From Acrasis kona (lineage: Eukaryota; Heterolobosea; Eutetramitea; Acrasida; Acrasidae), in contig JAOPGA020001789.1 of the NCBI GenBank assembly GCA_026419775.2, positions 1 through 64,000 on the forward strand: a stretch of 64,000 nucleotides of DNA, read 5' to 3'. Below are positions 1 through 11,080 of this stretch, in pieces (positions within the stretch are counted from its first letter, which is position 1; each line of letters starts with the position of its first letter). The notes beneath the pieces were generated by a model, which was given only the letters and a program-made list of their open reading frames with translations, searched no databases and was not told the DNA's origin. Both the position numbers and the translations under genes were made by a program.

Positions 1-284
1 TCTTCTTCCTCCTCTTCGTCTTTCTTTGGTTTTTTACTGTAGTATTTGGCCATAACTTCTTCGATAGATAGGTTGTTGTCACCTTCTAAGTCATCTAATT
101 CTGATGGGTTTCCTGATTCGATATTTTCCTCTTCTTCTAATGTCTCCTCGTCATCAGAGCTTTCTTCTTCGTCGTCCTTGTAATCGGCTTCGACCTCTTC
201 TACCTTCGCGGACTTGCTTGGCTTCACCAGTTCCGAAGTTTCATCTTCTTCGTCCCGTGATCTTTTACTTGGTTGAGTCCTCAT
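1..284 (-). CDS. Acidic, charged protein, N-terminal part (runs off the window)
   Basis: An open frame of 94 codons starts at the ATG at 284 and runs off the left edge. The first residues are basic (MRTQPSKRSR). They are followed by long Glu/Asp runs and a short segment containing VMAKYYSKKPKK, then further Asp/Glu at the edge. This composition is typical of nuclear or nucleolar proteins. No domain is visible in this portion and I do not recognise the family. The very biased acidic reading in this frame, against a low-complexity opposite strand, supports real coding. Confidence 0.6.
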   Translation of the reverse strand, partial: MRTQPSKRSRDEEDETSELVKPSKSAKVEEVEADYKDDEEESSDDEETLEEEENIESGNPSELDDLEGDNNLSIEEVMAKYYSKKPKKDEEEEE

Positions 285-833
285 GATTTTAATAAACGTT
301 CAACTTGTGGATATCCCGCAATTTGGTTACAATTTTAAGATTAATATTAATTACAAAAACGAAGAACGCCGAAGCTAATGGTGAAAGAAGTACAGATGAA
401 CCTAAAGCAACACTGTTCTAGCCAGTACGGACTCTATTACCAGGTGTTCGCACTATGAAGCCGTGGCAACAAAATTTAGCTACTTATCCAACCTTATACA
501 AAGACACGACCAAGTGGGGCCATTGCAAGACAAGAGATAAATTATGTGTTGAAGGATTTCAAAGGTGAGAATAAGTATCATTGTGTTCTGAAGTTTGACC
601 ATCAACTTCCACTGTTGCAGCACAACATTTGACCAAATTTTGACGACAAACACAAAATAGGTGGAATTTTGCAATTGAATACGATGTCATTATATTTGGG
701 TCTGGTATAGAGCTCGTCGGAGGAAACAAGTAAGAGTAATTCTGACTCGGATTAATGTAAATACATTCAACAAATTTGCAAGTAATTAATGTTTATCTTT
801 ATACGTTTTTATTATTCGATAAATTGTTTAGAA
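285..833. other. Intergenic stretch with a possible small spliced gene on the plus strand
   Basis: About 550 bp separate the partial gene from the Rho-like gene. On the plus strand an ATG at about 375 opens MVKEVQMNLKQHC and then SSQYGLYYQ, ending at a good GTGTTC donor. Downstream pieces in other frames contain further Cys-bearing peptides and two more plausible introns, but I could not join them in one consistent phase. Near 679 a short frame reads EYDVIIFGSGIELVGGN, like the start of a flavin or Rab-escort Rossmann fold, and runs into GTAAGAGT. It may be a coincidence. No confident gene model can be given. Confidence 0.25.
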
Positions 834-1442
834 TCAGCAAATCACACATTTCTTCTTTTTTTTAGATGCAAGTTTCGACTGGAGATACTTCATCCCAACT
901 TGAACCGCTTCAGAAAAAACGTCTTTTTGGCCTCTTTGTGTCATTGCTGAACATTCCATGTATTTATGAGCATTAAAATCACGACAGAGTGCATGGCCTT
1001 CCTCACGAGATACTTTGTCAGCTTGATTTCTGCAATAGTCATCATCCTTCAAACCAACAATTATTACTGGTACGTCATCGTCTGTAAAGTGCCTTGGGTC
1101 TTTTGGTGTTGGTCTGGGTTGGTCCATTGGGTTGGCTTTCGGTCTGACACCATCATTCCATGTCTTCAAAGTTTCGAAGCTTTCCCTACTATGCAAATCG
1201 AAGCATAAAAGAAAAACATCTGCTCCCACATAGGATAAACCTCTTAGACGCTCGTAATCATCAGCGCCCTTTGTATCGTGTAAATTTACGAGTACGTCTT
1301 CTCCGTCCCTCGCATGGTTAAATGAATATGTATCTATACTTGTTGGAATGGTTTCGGGAAACTCGTTTGTTGTGTGCGATATAATCATCGCTGTTTTGCC
1401 TGCTCCTTTCGGACCACAAACTACAACCTTCAGCTCTTTCAT
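834..1442 (-). CDS. Divergent Rho-family small GTPase, predicted hydrolysis-deficient
   Basis: A protein of 202 residues from the ATG at 1442 (an upstream ATG at 1520 would add 26 residues, but family alignment favours 1442). The P-loop GPKGAGKT lies at residues 10-17. TIPTSIDTY resembles the Rho switch I, DTKGADDY at 56-63 replaces DTAGQEDY, VGLKDDDY is the NKxD-type motif, and CSAMTQ is G5. The C-terminus has five Lys followed by a CVIC CAAX box, so prenylation and membrane targeting are expected. In Rho numbering position 12 is Lys and the residue at Gln61 is Ala. Both changes are known in the family to abolish GTP hydrolysis. It may act as a permanently GTP-bound signalling protein; this is inference. 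Confidence 0.88.
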   Translation of the reverse strand: MKELKVVVCGPKGAGKTAMIISHTTNEFPETIPTSIDTYSFNHARDGEDVLVNLHDTKGADDYERLRGLSYVGADVFLLCFDLHSRESFETLKTWNDGVRPKANPMDQPRPTPKDPRHFTDDDVPVIIVGLKDDDYCRNQADKVSREEGHALCRDFNAHKYMECSAMTQRGQKDVFSEAVQVGMKYLQSKLASKKKKKCVIC

Positions 1443-1633
1443 CGCTGTTGTAATGTGAAATAATTTTAGAATAGATCTTAACGTCATTTTTCCAAAATTA
1501 TCTAAGGATACGTATTTCAAATGAATATTGAGATAAAAGTCAGGATCTGACCTATCTCAATTCCAAAAAACCCCGACTTTTATTTAACAGTTGCAATTTA
1601 TTGTCACTTCTACATGGATAATACTGTGTAAGG

Positions 1634-2767
1634 TCAATTAATTGTAACATCAATATAACGAGAGCATTGCAGCATGTTCAACCTAAAGTTCTTGTGAGAT
1701 CGTCTTACAAGAATCCGGGCGTATGCACATTGGCACATTAGAATTCCAGATTTCAAGAAAATTAATCTTCTCAAATTTAGTCCCACACTCCATGTCTTTA
1801 ACTCCTCTTTTTTATTAACATCAATAAACACAATTTTTTTACCAAAAGTAACTGCAATGACACCTTCTGCAATACAAACAATCTCTCCACCTGGATGTTC
1901 AGAGTACCCAGGAGTGCAGTATATTTTCTCACTTGTGACATAGTTATAAACCATCAAACCAGATTGACATAAACTTGTTGAAAAAGCACATAACTGATTT
2001 CCAATATAGCGAATACTTGACACGCCGCTATTAACCAGACACACTCCTTTGAAGCTACTGGTGTGAAGTGAAACTTTAGATACACCACTCATACATCCCA
2101 CCAATATTGTTCTATCTGGTGCAGGACAAAAAGAACAAACTACGGAACCGGTAGCCTTAATGGAGGCTATCTTTACCACTTTTATTTTTTTATTCTTGTA
2201 CATGACACTTGACACAATAATATTTTGGTCTGCACAATAGATAATAAACTCATCTCCAATATTATATATACTCTCTCCATATGCTGGGTTCTGTTTAAAG
2301 GAGCAGATTTTTTCACCACTCTTCCAATCAAAGAAATAAGTCATGTCGTTCCATACAGAACTTGCGATGATAATATCTTTTTGAAACGCGCATAAGGTTG
2401 TGGGGATACCTCCTACATCTTTAACAATGTTGCGTATCCCGAGATCACCACCTACATTAAATAGTTTTATACTATGGTCATCATTATATGCTACAGTTTT
2501 CTCATCCATTTTGCATAGTGCGTGGACCACGTCATGAGTGTATGAACATTTGAAAGAGTGGGGGATATCAGGGATATCTAAATCATATTTGTTTGGTATT
2601 AGTACGTTGTTAAATTCCATGTCATACAAGAACAGGAATCTGTCATACTGTTTGAGGGTTGAGTTTGGTTGTCCCATCTTTTGTAACCAGCAATAAAGAT
2701 GTATTTGTAGATAAAACAAGAAGAAGAACAGAAGGCAAGTCAATAATCTTAATAGAGTATGCTCCAT
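1634..2767 (-). CDS. WD40/beta-propeller-like protein of unknown function
   Basis: A 377-residue single-exon frame. The first 30 residues are strongly hydrophobic (LLTCLLFFFLFYLQIHLYCW) and could be a signal anchor. An internal ATG at 2677 (MGQPNS) would drop them. The rest is a run of beta-rich repeats such as KTVAYNDDHSIKLFNVGG, DIIIASSVWNDMTYFFDW and KKIVFIDVNKKEELKTW, spaced about 40-45 residues apart. This matches a WD40-like propeller with weak WD dipeptides. No enzymatic motif or named subfamily is recognisable. It is transcribed away from the Rho-like gene by the same strand, with about 110 bp between them. Confidence 0.7.
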   Translation of the reverse strand: MEHTLLRLLTCLLFFFLFYLQIHLYCWLQKMGQPNSTLKQYDRFLFLYDMEFNNVLIPNKYDLDIPDIPHSFKCSYTHDVVHALCKMDEKTVAYNDDHSIKLFNVGGDLGIRNIVKDVGGIPTTLCAFQKDIIIASSVWNDMTYFFDWKSGEKICSFKQNPAYGESIYNIGDEFIIYCADQNIIVSSVMYKNKKIKVVKIASIKATGSVVCSFCPAPDRTILVGCMSGVSKVSLHTSSFKGVCLVNSGVSSIRYIGNQLCAFSTSLCQSGLMVYNYVTSEKIYCTPGYSEHPGGEIVCIAEGVIAVTFGKKIVFIDVNKKEELKTWSVGLNLRRLIFLKSGILMCQCAYARILVRRSHKNFRLNMLQCSRYIDVTIN

Positions 2768-2827
2768 ATCTTTTGTTAATGCTTTGTTACATTTTGATAC
2801 ACTAATCTTTAACTGATAAAAGTGGAT

Positions 2828-3335
2828 TTACTTCTTTTCAAATCCTGGATACGGTGTAAAATTGGACGGGTCAATGTTAATGGGCGTTCCGATTTGAGGC
2901 TCCGCTGCAGTGCTACTTGTTTTATTCAACGGGCTACTTGTAGGAGCTCCTGGATTTGGACTAGAATTATCGTTGACTTGCTCTTGTTTTTTCTTGTACC
3001 TCTCTTGCAGCTCATCCAAAGCCATCCTTGCATTTATTAATGATTGTGCGAGTACGTAAGGATCCTTCTCCTGCTTTGACATTTCAAACTCTGTTCTCGC
3101 AGAGTTCTTGATAGTTAATCCCCTTATTATCATTATAACTAATAGAGAAAAATGAATCTTACCATGGTCTTCCGTTCTCATCAGACCATGTGAACATTCT
3201 GCACGTCCGTAAAACTTCCCTGTATAGCTTCAAAGCCTCAATCCTACGCACTCTGGTGTTTGTGGCTAGAAATTGTGGGTCATATTGCTTCATACCGGTG
3301 AATATAGACCTCACTTGAACATTCCTTCTGAACAT
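2828..3335 (-). CDS. LYR-motif (Complex1_LYR) protein
   Basis: Two exons, 3335-3163 and 3122-2828, joined across a 40-nt GTAAG...AAG intron give about 155 residues. Exon 1 carries ALKLYREVLRTCRMFTW, a canonical LYR motif with the downstream Arg. The splice restores Trp in GRPWGLTIKN, followed by SARTEFEMSKQEKDPY and a helical segment ending DELQERYKKKQ. LYR proteins are small mitochondrial factors that bind acyl carrier protein and serve assembly of Fe-S clusters or respiratory complexes. The tail (about 45 residues, Asn/Pro/Ser rich) is probably disordered. I cannot say which LYRM member this is. The family call is solid because motif and length fit. Confidence 0.8.
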
Positions 3336-3502
3336 CTTTACAAAACAATGTTTTTAAAGGTTATACTTTGTATTTTTTTCAGTTGAAGTTGAAGATGCCT
3401 ATTGTGGAGAAGTTGTTCTTTCTTGCTCCGCCAATAAAGTTTAAGATTTCCGAGACAAGTGGATTGAAGCACACATGTTTAGTTCACAACAATTCAAGTT
3501 TA

Positions 3503-5041
3503 TTATAATCTCAACCGTCTCACTTCATCTTCGGCCTTTAAAATCTGTTGGTGTAGGGAGCCAGTCTTGTGATCAATCCATTGTAGAGAGTTTAAGTGAT
3601 TGTTCAGGATCTTGACTATGTTGTTGGTGTCAGTATTCTTGTGTAATGTGTTGTCATAGGAACTATTCAAAGTTTCAATCATCTCCTTCAAACTACGAGA
3701 CATTCCGTCAAGTTGCTTATTAATGTTTTCCGCCAAATTGTATGTGTTTTTCCTCTCTTCGTCCGGAAGTTGTAACTTTGAAATGTTAAATGCTTGTTGC
3801 ACCTCTCCCTCCATGGTCTGAAGGGCCTCGTTAAGCTTCTTCTGCTTCTCTTCAATGGCACCGATCTGTGTGTCAACGTCATCTTGGTTTGCTTCGATAA
3901 ATTCTATGCTTTTCATAAGTCTTGCAATCTGTCAATTGTTAGACACTACGTGTAACCGCCAACTTACCTTTTCTTCATTCTCTATTAAGTCTCTGTCCCA
4001 TCTTGACACTTGATCAGCATATTTTCTAAACTCGGTCACATCTTCACTTAGCTCATTGTTCCAGTTTCTTATGATGGTCTCAACAGTTTCCGTCCTTAAT
4101 TTACTTTGTGCGTCGCTAATCTTGACTCCTGAGGCTACGGGGCTGGCATCTTTTTTGTCATCTGGTTTCTTCATGATGCTAACTGGGTTGGTTGGTGTTT
4201 GTAAGGTACCAGAAGGTTTTGGCGTGGCATCAGTAGAAGAAGTCGCCCCAAAAGAGAACCCACCTGTAGCTGGCGCCGCGGTTGATGTGTTCTTATCATC
4301 TTTGGTAGATGGTGTTGTTGATCCAAAGGAGAAACCAGTGGAGGCAGCAGGTGTTGTGGTGGATGTATTTGTCGTTGTTGTGGATGTTGACGCAGGAGTT
4401 CCAAAGGAGAATCCAGCATTAGATGTGGATGTTGTGGGTGCTGGTGTGGTGGCTGAGGTGGTGGATGCGCCACCAAAACTGAAACCAGATGTTGTAGGGT
4501 TTGTGGAGGTCGTCGAGTCACCGCCAAAAGATATCTTGGGTGAGTCGGTCTTTGCAGGTGTGGTGGTTGATGGGGCGCCGAATGAGAATGCTGGTGCTGC
4601 AGTGGTTGTGGAAGCTGTAGATGTTGGTGCAGATCCGAAGGAAAATCCTGAAGGAGTCGTGGTAGGTGCAGGTGTGGAGGTAGATGTGGTGGTCGGTGCC
4701 GATGAGCCAAAAGAAAATCCAGTGTTGCTTGTTGTGTTGTTTGTAGGAGTACTAGTTGGCGCGCCAGTTGGGTTTCCAAAACTAAACGAATTCGTGGTTG
4801 CGGGTGTACTATTTGTTGTTGATGACCCGAATGATAAACCTGTGGTTGGCGCGGTTGTTGATGTTGTATTATTTGATCCAAAAGAAAATGCCGGTGTTGA
4901 AGTCGAGGTAGTGGTAGCCGGTGTCGACGAACCAAAAGTGAAGCCAGAGTTGCCTGTTGCTGCTGGAGTAGTCGTGGATGAACCAAAACTAAATCCAGAA
5001 CTTGAGCCACTCGTTGCTGGTGCGCCAAAGCTAAAGGACAT
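3503..5041 (-). CDS. NUP62: Nucleoporin Nup62/Nsp1
   Basis: Two exons, 5041-3968 and 3928-3503, separated by a 39-nt GTAAGT...CAG intron, give 499 residues. Residues 1 to about 270 are Ser/Thr/Ala-rich with many FSFG and SFGS repeats, the FG-type permeability barrier of the nuclear pore. The C-terminal 220 residues are coiled coil, beginning around TETVETIIRNWNNELSEDV and continuing through the splice junction NEEK-IARLMKSIEF. This is the Nsp1_C region that pairs with Nup54 and Nup58 in the central channel. A long antisense open frame over the FG region is only a shadow of its biased codons. A 37-codon plus-strand frame at 3396 in the upstream flank of the LYR gene is not supported. Confidence 0.95.
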
Positions 5042-5105
5042 GGTTGGGTGTGTTAACCTTACAAAAAGATATTGAACATTGACAAATCAATATTACAATT
5101 TATTG

Positions 5106-8100
5106 CTATACATTGTTTGAAGAAATGGAACTACCAATGTCAAGATTATTTGGTTCTCCATTAGGTCCCAGCATTTGAGTTTCATGGGATGGATCTCTTG
5201 ATTGAGGTCTAGACGTCTTGACAATTGACTTTTTCCTCTTCAATTTTATTTTAGGCATTATCGGGTCACCACCTTGAGATTCTGGCCTAGATTTTGAGGA
5301 GCTGGGTCTGCTGGATACTTCTTCTCTACTGGCCATCTTCCTCCGGAGAGCGGCTAAAGAATTATCATCCTCAACCTTGGGATCAACATTTTCTGAGATT
5401 GAACCATTTTCAAGTACAGCATTTGTTGTGACTTCTTGAGATGGTTTATGTAATTCTACATTGGAAGAAGGATTTTTAGTAGTGGTATTTTGTTCAACCT
5501 GCACACTTTGAGGTTTAGATAAAGAAGACAGATCTTTGTTTGAAGATTTTGACTGATCGGTATTAATTGCCGAAGGCGTAACTGGTTTCGGAATAGGAGT
5601 AGAAGGTTTTACAACAAGTTTCTCAGTATCTTTCCTTGTTTCAGGAGTGGGAGGCTTTGGAGTAGGTGGTTTTGTAACTTTTGTTGGCAGATCAACAAGT
5701 GGTTCTGCAAGAGGCTCGACTGGCTTTACAAATTGCGTTAGCGGATTTGTAGTTAATTTCAATGCAACGTCATCCTCCGCTTCTTTTTGAACTGACTCCT
5801 TCTTTATCTCATCATCTTTGGTGTCAACAGGAGGATTAGATGATACCGCAGGTTCTACATTTGCGACAGTTTGTGGTTCCACAATGTCTTTTACCTGCTC
5901 CTGGTCTTGTTGGTGAGGAGTTGCGGGTTCGGAATCTGGATCCGATATTGCCTTGCTTACTTTGCCCTTCTTTCTGATAGCATTCGACAAATCTTTATTA
6001 GGCTCTTGTAACTTGTCCGTAACCAGTGCTCCCCATTTTTCGTCTCGTACAGGTGGTCTTTCCATACGGTGAGGAGATGGTAGAACAGTTGATTTATCTT
6101 TACCCCTAGCCGATAATTTAGACATTGTAGCTGGAGTGATGGATGGAACAGGAATGGGATTTGCCTTTATTTTTCTCTTGACGCCGACAAATTTATGTTT
6201 ATTTTTTCTAAACCAACGTTGGATTCTAATAGCTGCATCTGCCCTTTTCTTGACATCCAAGTTCTTGTCGTTCTTCTTCTTTATGTACTCCTGTACGTTC
6301 TTCTTTCTCTCCAACTCTTCCTGTTCAAGACGCTCTCTTTCCAATCGATCCTTATCCCTCTTCTCCTCCTCTTGTTTTCTTTTAAATTCTTCAATCTTCT
6401 TCTTTTCTTCCTCCCTCTTTTTTGCCTTGGCTTCTTGCTCCTTTCTTGCTCTCTCTTCGCTGAGTCTTTCTTCTTGCTCGATGCGATCTCTCTTCTCCTT
6501 ATTTTCATCTTCCTTCTTCTTGTGATACTCCTCCAATCTCTTTGCATTTTCTCTTTGTCTTTCTTCTCGTTCTTTTGCCTTTTTCATGTCCCAATCTCTC
6601 TTTTTATTTTCTTGTTCTTCTCTTTCTCTTTCGATTTTTAATTTGTGGAGTTCGGTTGGTGTTAGTCCATCCACGCTACTAGGACTGTTATTTTCCTTGA
6701 CTATAACGGGAGCTGGAGCGAGTGATGCTTTTTTATGATACTTTTCCCACTCCTTCTTCTTGGCTGCTGCTTGTTTCTTTTTTCTCTCCTTTTCTTCAAT
6801 TTCCAATTTTGCTTTTCCTGATAAAACATGCTCCACCCAATCATCTAATAGGCCTTTACAAAATATAGCATTGTTTCTTTGATCAGGAGCAAATTGAGAG
6901 AAGAAAGCGCCCTTGTCTTCTGGCATAAATCTCTTCTTGATTGATTGTTTTTTGACCTCTGCTACTACTACCTGCGACTCCTCCTGTACCAAATCGTTCA
7001 TTCTCATATCTGCATCGCTATGTCTTCTCTTGTTAAAAGTGGGAATGCGGGAGCGTGTAGATGGCTCTTGATAAGATCCTGCTTCAGATTGTTGGTCATC
7101 ATCAACTTGAATTCATATTAATAGTCGTAAAACATGTAAAAAACAAACCCTCATTTTTTTGAGAAAAGTGTTCTTGTCTTCTCTGTTTGATTACTCTTTG
7201 TAATTTTTTCCTTAATTTTTCTTCTTTTTGTTGTTTCTCCAACTCTGCTTCTTTTAAAAGTCTTTCCTTTTCTACTCTTTGTAATCTTATGCGCTCAATG
7301 TCCTCCTTGTTACTTCTCTTTTTTGATTTTTGATTATTGTTGTTTATTTGGTAGTTTTGTAGTGAGTGTTCGGAATCAACATTTGGTGCTTCTTTTCTAG
7401 TTTCGTAATGAGTAGGCATTATTGTTTTTGAATGTTGTTTTGTGTGGTGATCTAGATATGAAGAAATTACTTGTTCGTCGTCATCGTCGTCATCTTGGTC
7501 AAAATCATTATTAGCTTTTGTGATTACGATTGGAGCTTGTTTCTTTGTAGTCACTACTCTCTTTTCTTCTACATTTCTTTTACTCTTCTGATTCGAACTA
7601 CCGTCAACTGAATAAACATCATCGTCTTTTAATCCCAAAGCATGCATTAATGCAAATAACTCATCATCTGATACCCCTTTATTCTTCATCATTTTTAAAC
7701 GTACGTACTGTACATGCTTAATGATTGAATTGTTAAAATAAACTCTTCCGATTGCAGCAATTTTAACGAGCACGTTCATTGTGAGAGGCTTGTCGAGGAT
7801 TTTAAAGCTACCTCCGGTATTATCGGCAATATCCGATTGATAAATATTGTATAAGCTCTCTCTTGCAAAATCACTAACCATGTTCTGTACTTGAGGGTTC
7901 TCTCCGAAACGTGATAATAAAACAACAAGTCCCTCTGTCGCATGGTTTGAGTAAACTGGACTTTCTGTGCAAATTGATAATAATCTGTCGACTACTGCTA
8001 TTCCGCTTTTAACACCTAGTCGTTGAAGTAAATATTTAAATATCGGATGGGAGACTTACGTAAGTCTTTATACTTTGCTATGGCTTGTATGAATGAGAAA

Positions 8101-10023
8101 TCTGCAACACTCAAACCCTCGTTGTTCGAAGCCTCCAAATAAGTTACAATGAGTTTGGATATGGGTATTCCAGTTGGCACTTTTGATAGCAATACTGCAA
8201 AATTTGACACTATATGATCCCTCACCATCCCTCTGTTAAAGTAAGATGACAAAGAGGAAACGAGAATTTTTGTTAAATTCTTCAAATGCCTCTTATCCGT
8301 CTCTTTGGCAATATTTTGTGTCAAGTGGAACAGTAAAGTGTTTACCGATACTTGAAAATCATGGTTTAATGGACTTTCAACAATAGATGCCTTGATTAAA
8401 TTATCGAAGTCATGTTTGGTCAACTACATACCTTTTGTAATATAGAGATTCCAATGGAACCCGCTTCGGAGCTTTGGGAGAATAAAGAGGGATAAAGCTC
8501 CCATAAATACACCAGAAGATTCAAAGCCGATAGTCGGGTATCAATATCACATTTTTCATCGCAAAATGGTACACTTAAAGTAATCAAACCGCTCGCTACT
8601 TTTTGTTCCTGTAGGTAATCCTTTCCAACGCCCTTACTTATCAAGAAATTCTAAAACATTTTTTAATATTATGCGATGACAAAATAGACTTACAAGGAAG
8701 TTGTGTATAAAATCCAAATACATTGCTGACTCAGCCATTCTCTTCTGTAGCTCATTGACCAATAGTACATTCAAATTCTCTCTGCAAAACTGATATAGAA
8801 CAGAGAAGCAAGCTGACTTGATGCTATTATTTTTCAGTTGATGTCTGTGTACGCTATATAATACAGCGTCAAGGCCTCCCTGAAATGAAACAAACCTTTC
8901 AAGAGTCATTAATGAAGAGATGTAAGAGATTTACCATTGCCACATTGGCTGTACCAATGCATCATGTTGTTTTAGCTCATAGGCAACATGAGAGAATACT
9001 TTACATGTTATATCGGACACTTGATAGCTCTCTGATTGAAATCCAACAGATAATGTGCCCAATACAAAATTTAAACCATCCATTTCTGTAGCAATTAAAT
9101 GACTCAGTAATTTAACTCTGGAGTAGACATCAGTATAAAAAAGTAATCACATTTTCATATCCCAGATCATCTCCTTGGCCCATCAGCACAAACTTGGCGA
9201 AGTGTTTTGTTTGAGCAGTCAAAAGTGAAACGGCATCTTTTGTTGTAATTTGAATGTTGTTGCTTAAATTTAAAGATAGAAAATCCAAACAGGTAGTTAC
9301 TCCAGATACATCTTTTCTTTCGAATACCACTTCTTGCTGTTTTTTGACTATGGGTTGAGCTATGACGTCACTGGATGTTTTCTTGACTTTTGTTCCCTTG
9401 TTGAATTTGTTCAAATAAGATTTTTGTTTTGTTTCGGATTTCTTTTTATCGACGTGTTGCTCTTCAACTACATTCCTGTCGCTTGATGGTTCAGTTTGTG
9501 AGACTGGATGAGCTGCGTGAGGAATACGAGAAATGTTATCTTCAGCTGTTATAAAGCTGAACAGACTGTCCATAAGCTCCGCCAGTAAATCTACGTTTCC
9601 GTTCAAAATTTGTATGCGCTGATTAGAGTCGAAGTCGAACTCTAGCAGATTAAGTGCTTCTGAAATTGTATTCCAATGTAATATTCTTGATTGGTTAGGC
9701 ACGTTTTCAGCAAAATGCCATTTTGGTTGTGTTCGATTTTTACTGCCAAGTAGCAGAGATACAAAGTTCGTTCGTATGGTGTTTACTTTATTTGCGACGT
9801 TTTGATTCTTTTCGGTGATAATGCTAATGAAGCGATAATGTATTACAGAAATTGGTAGGTATCCGCTTTGCATTAGTGCGATTCCAAATCGAGTTAGCAG
9901 TAAACAGTCCTTTGGTTTGCTATAATTTCCCTCGTCCTTTACTATAAGGTCGCTAATATCTCTCTGGTCCAATAGGCCATATTTTAACCACCACAAAACA
10001 AAATCCTTTTTAACCTGAAACAT
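5106..10023 (-). CDS. Large ARM-like / coiled-coil / IQ-motif protein, seven exons
   Basis: I joined exons 10023-9194, 9117-8935, 8895-8694, 8650-8060, 8015-7149 and 7105-5106 by phase into about 1,557 residues. The first 200 residues are helical and reminiscent of a divergent CH-like domain. Residues of about 200-650 are helical repeats of armadillo/HEAT character. Then comes a long Glu/Lys/Arg coiled coil, an IQ motif (ADAAIRIQRWFRKNKHK) that would bind calmodulin, and a Pro/Ser/Lys-rich disordered tail. Such layouts are common in ciliary or cytoskeletal scaffolds, but the protein is not recognised. The first junction (donor 9193) is the weakest. Near 8424 the frame needs one extra base: the apparent 8-nt gap is far too short to be an intron. 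The start ATG lies about 57 bp from divergent PSMD9. Confidence 0.75.
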
Positions 10024-10079
10024 TAAGGCATCTGTTGTGGTTGTGCAACTACTGGTTGACAAGAAGTTCGCAACAAAAA

Positions 10080-10706
10080 ATGACAACAGGCGGAGCTGTG
10101 ACATCACAAACAATAAAACAATTGATCAAACAAAAAGACGACTTAGAAGACGAAATTAAAGAACTTATCAAAATGCTGCAGGCATCTCCCGCAGGTGTAA
10201 AAGGATCTCTCGTGGATGCAGATGGTTTCCCCCGAAATGACGTCGATGTAAATGTAATAAGAGAGATGCGGCACTCTTTAATTTGCAAGCAAAACGACTT
10301 TACGAACATAATGAAGAAGATCGAAGAGGACATGTTTGTTCTGCACAAACAACTAAAAGAGGAAAAAGAGAAGAATGGTGGAGCGAAAGAGGAACAAAAG
10401 ATCAAACCAATAATCCCCCAAGAAGAATTATTACCATTTGTATTTGTAAATAGCGTTGCCCCTTCGTCCCCTGCTGAATCCGCTGGCCTACAACCTTCTG
10501 ATAAAATAACAATGTTTGGATCGGTCGACAAGAAGCAGGTTGATAGTCATGGATTACAAATAATATCTGAATTGGTTTCACACAACATTGGGCAACCATT
10601 AACTATCAAACTGTTACGGAATGGAAATCCAATGGTTTTAAAGTTAACTCCACGGACTTGGAGTGGACGTGGCTATCTTGGTTGTCACCTGTTACCAGAA
10701 AAATAA
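10080..10706 (+). CDS. PSMD9: 26S proteasome assembly chaperone PSMD9/p27/Nas2
   Basis: A single-exon protein of 208 residues starts at MTTGGAVTSQ. The N-terminal half is helical (LIKQKDDLEDEIKELIKML) and contains GSLVDADGFPRNDVDVNVIR, a hallmark of Nas2_N. The C-terminal half is a PDZ-like domain with PFVFVNSVAPSSPAESAG and LTPRTWSGRGYLGCHLLP, which matches the family ending. Length is normal (human about 223). Nas2/p27 binds Rpt5 and delays its docking while the proteasome base assembles. The upstream ORF extension to 10035 overlaps the divergent promoter and is not needed. It shares this promoter with the large ARM/IQ gene. Confidence 0.95.
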   Translation: MTTGGAVTSQTIKQLIKQKDDLEDEIKELIKMLQASPAGVKGSLVDADGFPRNDVDVNVIREMRHSLICKQNDFTNIMKKIEEDMFVLHKQLKEEKEKNGGAKEEQKIKPIIPQEELLPFVFVNSVAPSSPAESAGLQPSDKITMFGSVDKKQVDSHGLQIISELVSHNIGQPLTIKLLRNGNPMVLKLTPRTWSGRGYLGCHLLPEK

Positions 10707-10806
10707 AAATAAATTATGCTTTTTCGTTTTGTTTATTTTTTGCTTCTGTGATTAGCTTCACCCGTTGTTTGGCATACTAAAAAGTTAAATGTGTATGTAA
10801 ATTTTG

Positions 10807-11043
10807 TTAAATTACGAATAAATTCTCCAATGAATCGTATTTTTCTTTTGGTAACCTTTTCGAATAAATCAGATAGCCAGCAATCACTCCTGCAATTCCA
10901 AAACCGATAAATCCTGAACCAACCACCTCTCTGTAATTAATTCGTGCCAGTTTTATTGGGGTATTGCCTGCAAGAACAGCTCTGATCTCATCAATCGCTT
11001 TTTTGATACTGAATTTTACTCTCTTGGGTTCTTGTTCTTCCAT
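10807..11043 (-). CDS. Small single-pass membrane protein
   Basis: A 78-residue frame with a charged N-terminal half (MEEQEPKRVKFSIKKAIDEI), one clear transmembrane segment (GSGFIGFGIAGVIAGYLIY) and a short Lys-rich tail. The Gly-rich membrane helix is typical of small mitochondrial or ER proteins, but I do not recognise the family. Its start is only 37 bp from the ATG of Pelota on the other strand, so the two must share a very compact bidirectional promoter. A conserved-looking membrane segment and good spacing support it as real. Confidence 0.65.
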   Translation of the reverse strand: MEEQEPKRVKFSIKKAIDEIRAVLAGNTPIKLARINYREVVGSGFIGFGIAGVIAGYLIYSKRLPKEKYDSLENLFVI

Positions 11044-11080
11044 GTTTCGGTTGACACAATAATTATAGAATCAACACAAC

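Noticed and set aside
4056-5075. Long plus-strand open frame of 339 codons
   Set aside because: It is antisense to the Ser/Thr/Ala-rich FG repeats of Nup62, whose codon bias removes stops from the opposite frame; the Val/Pro/Glu-rich product has no protein-like features.
8424-8433. GTATGTAG as an ultra-short intron
   Set aside because: Eight nucleotides cannot form a lariat; a one-base indel explains the frame better.
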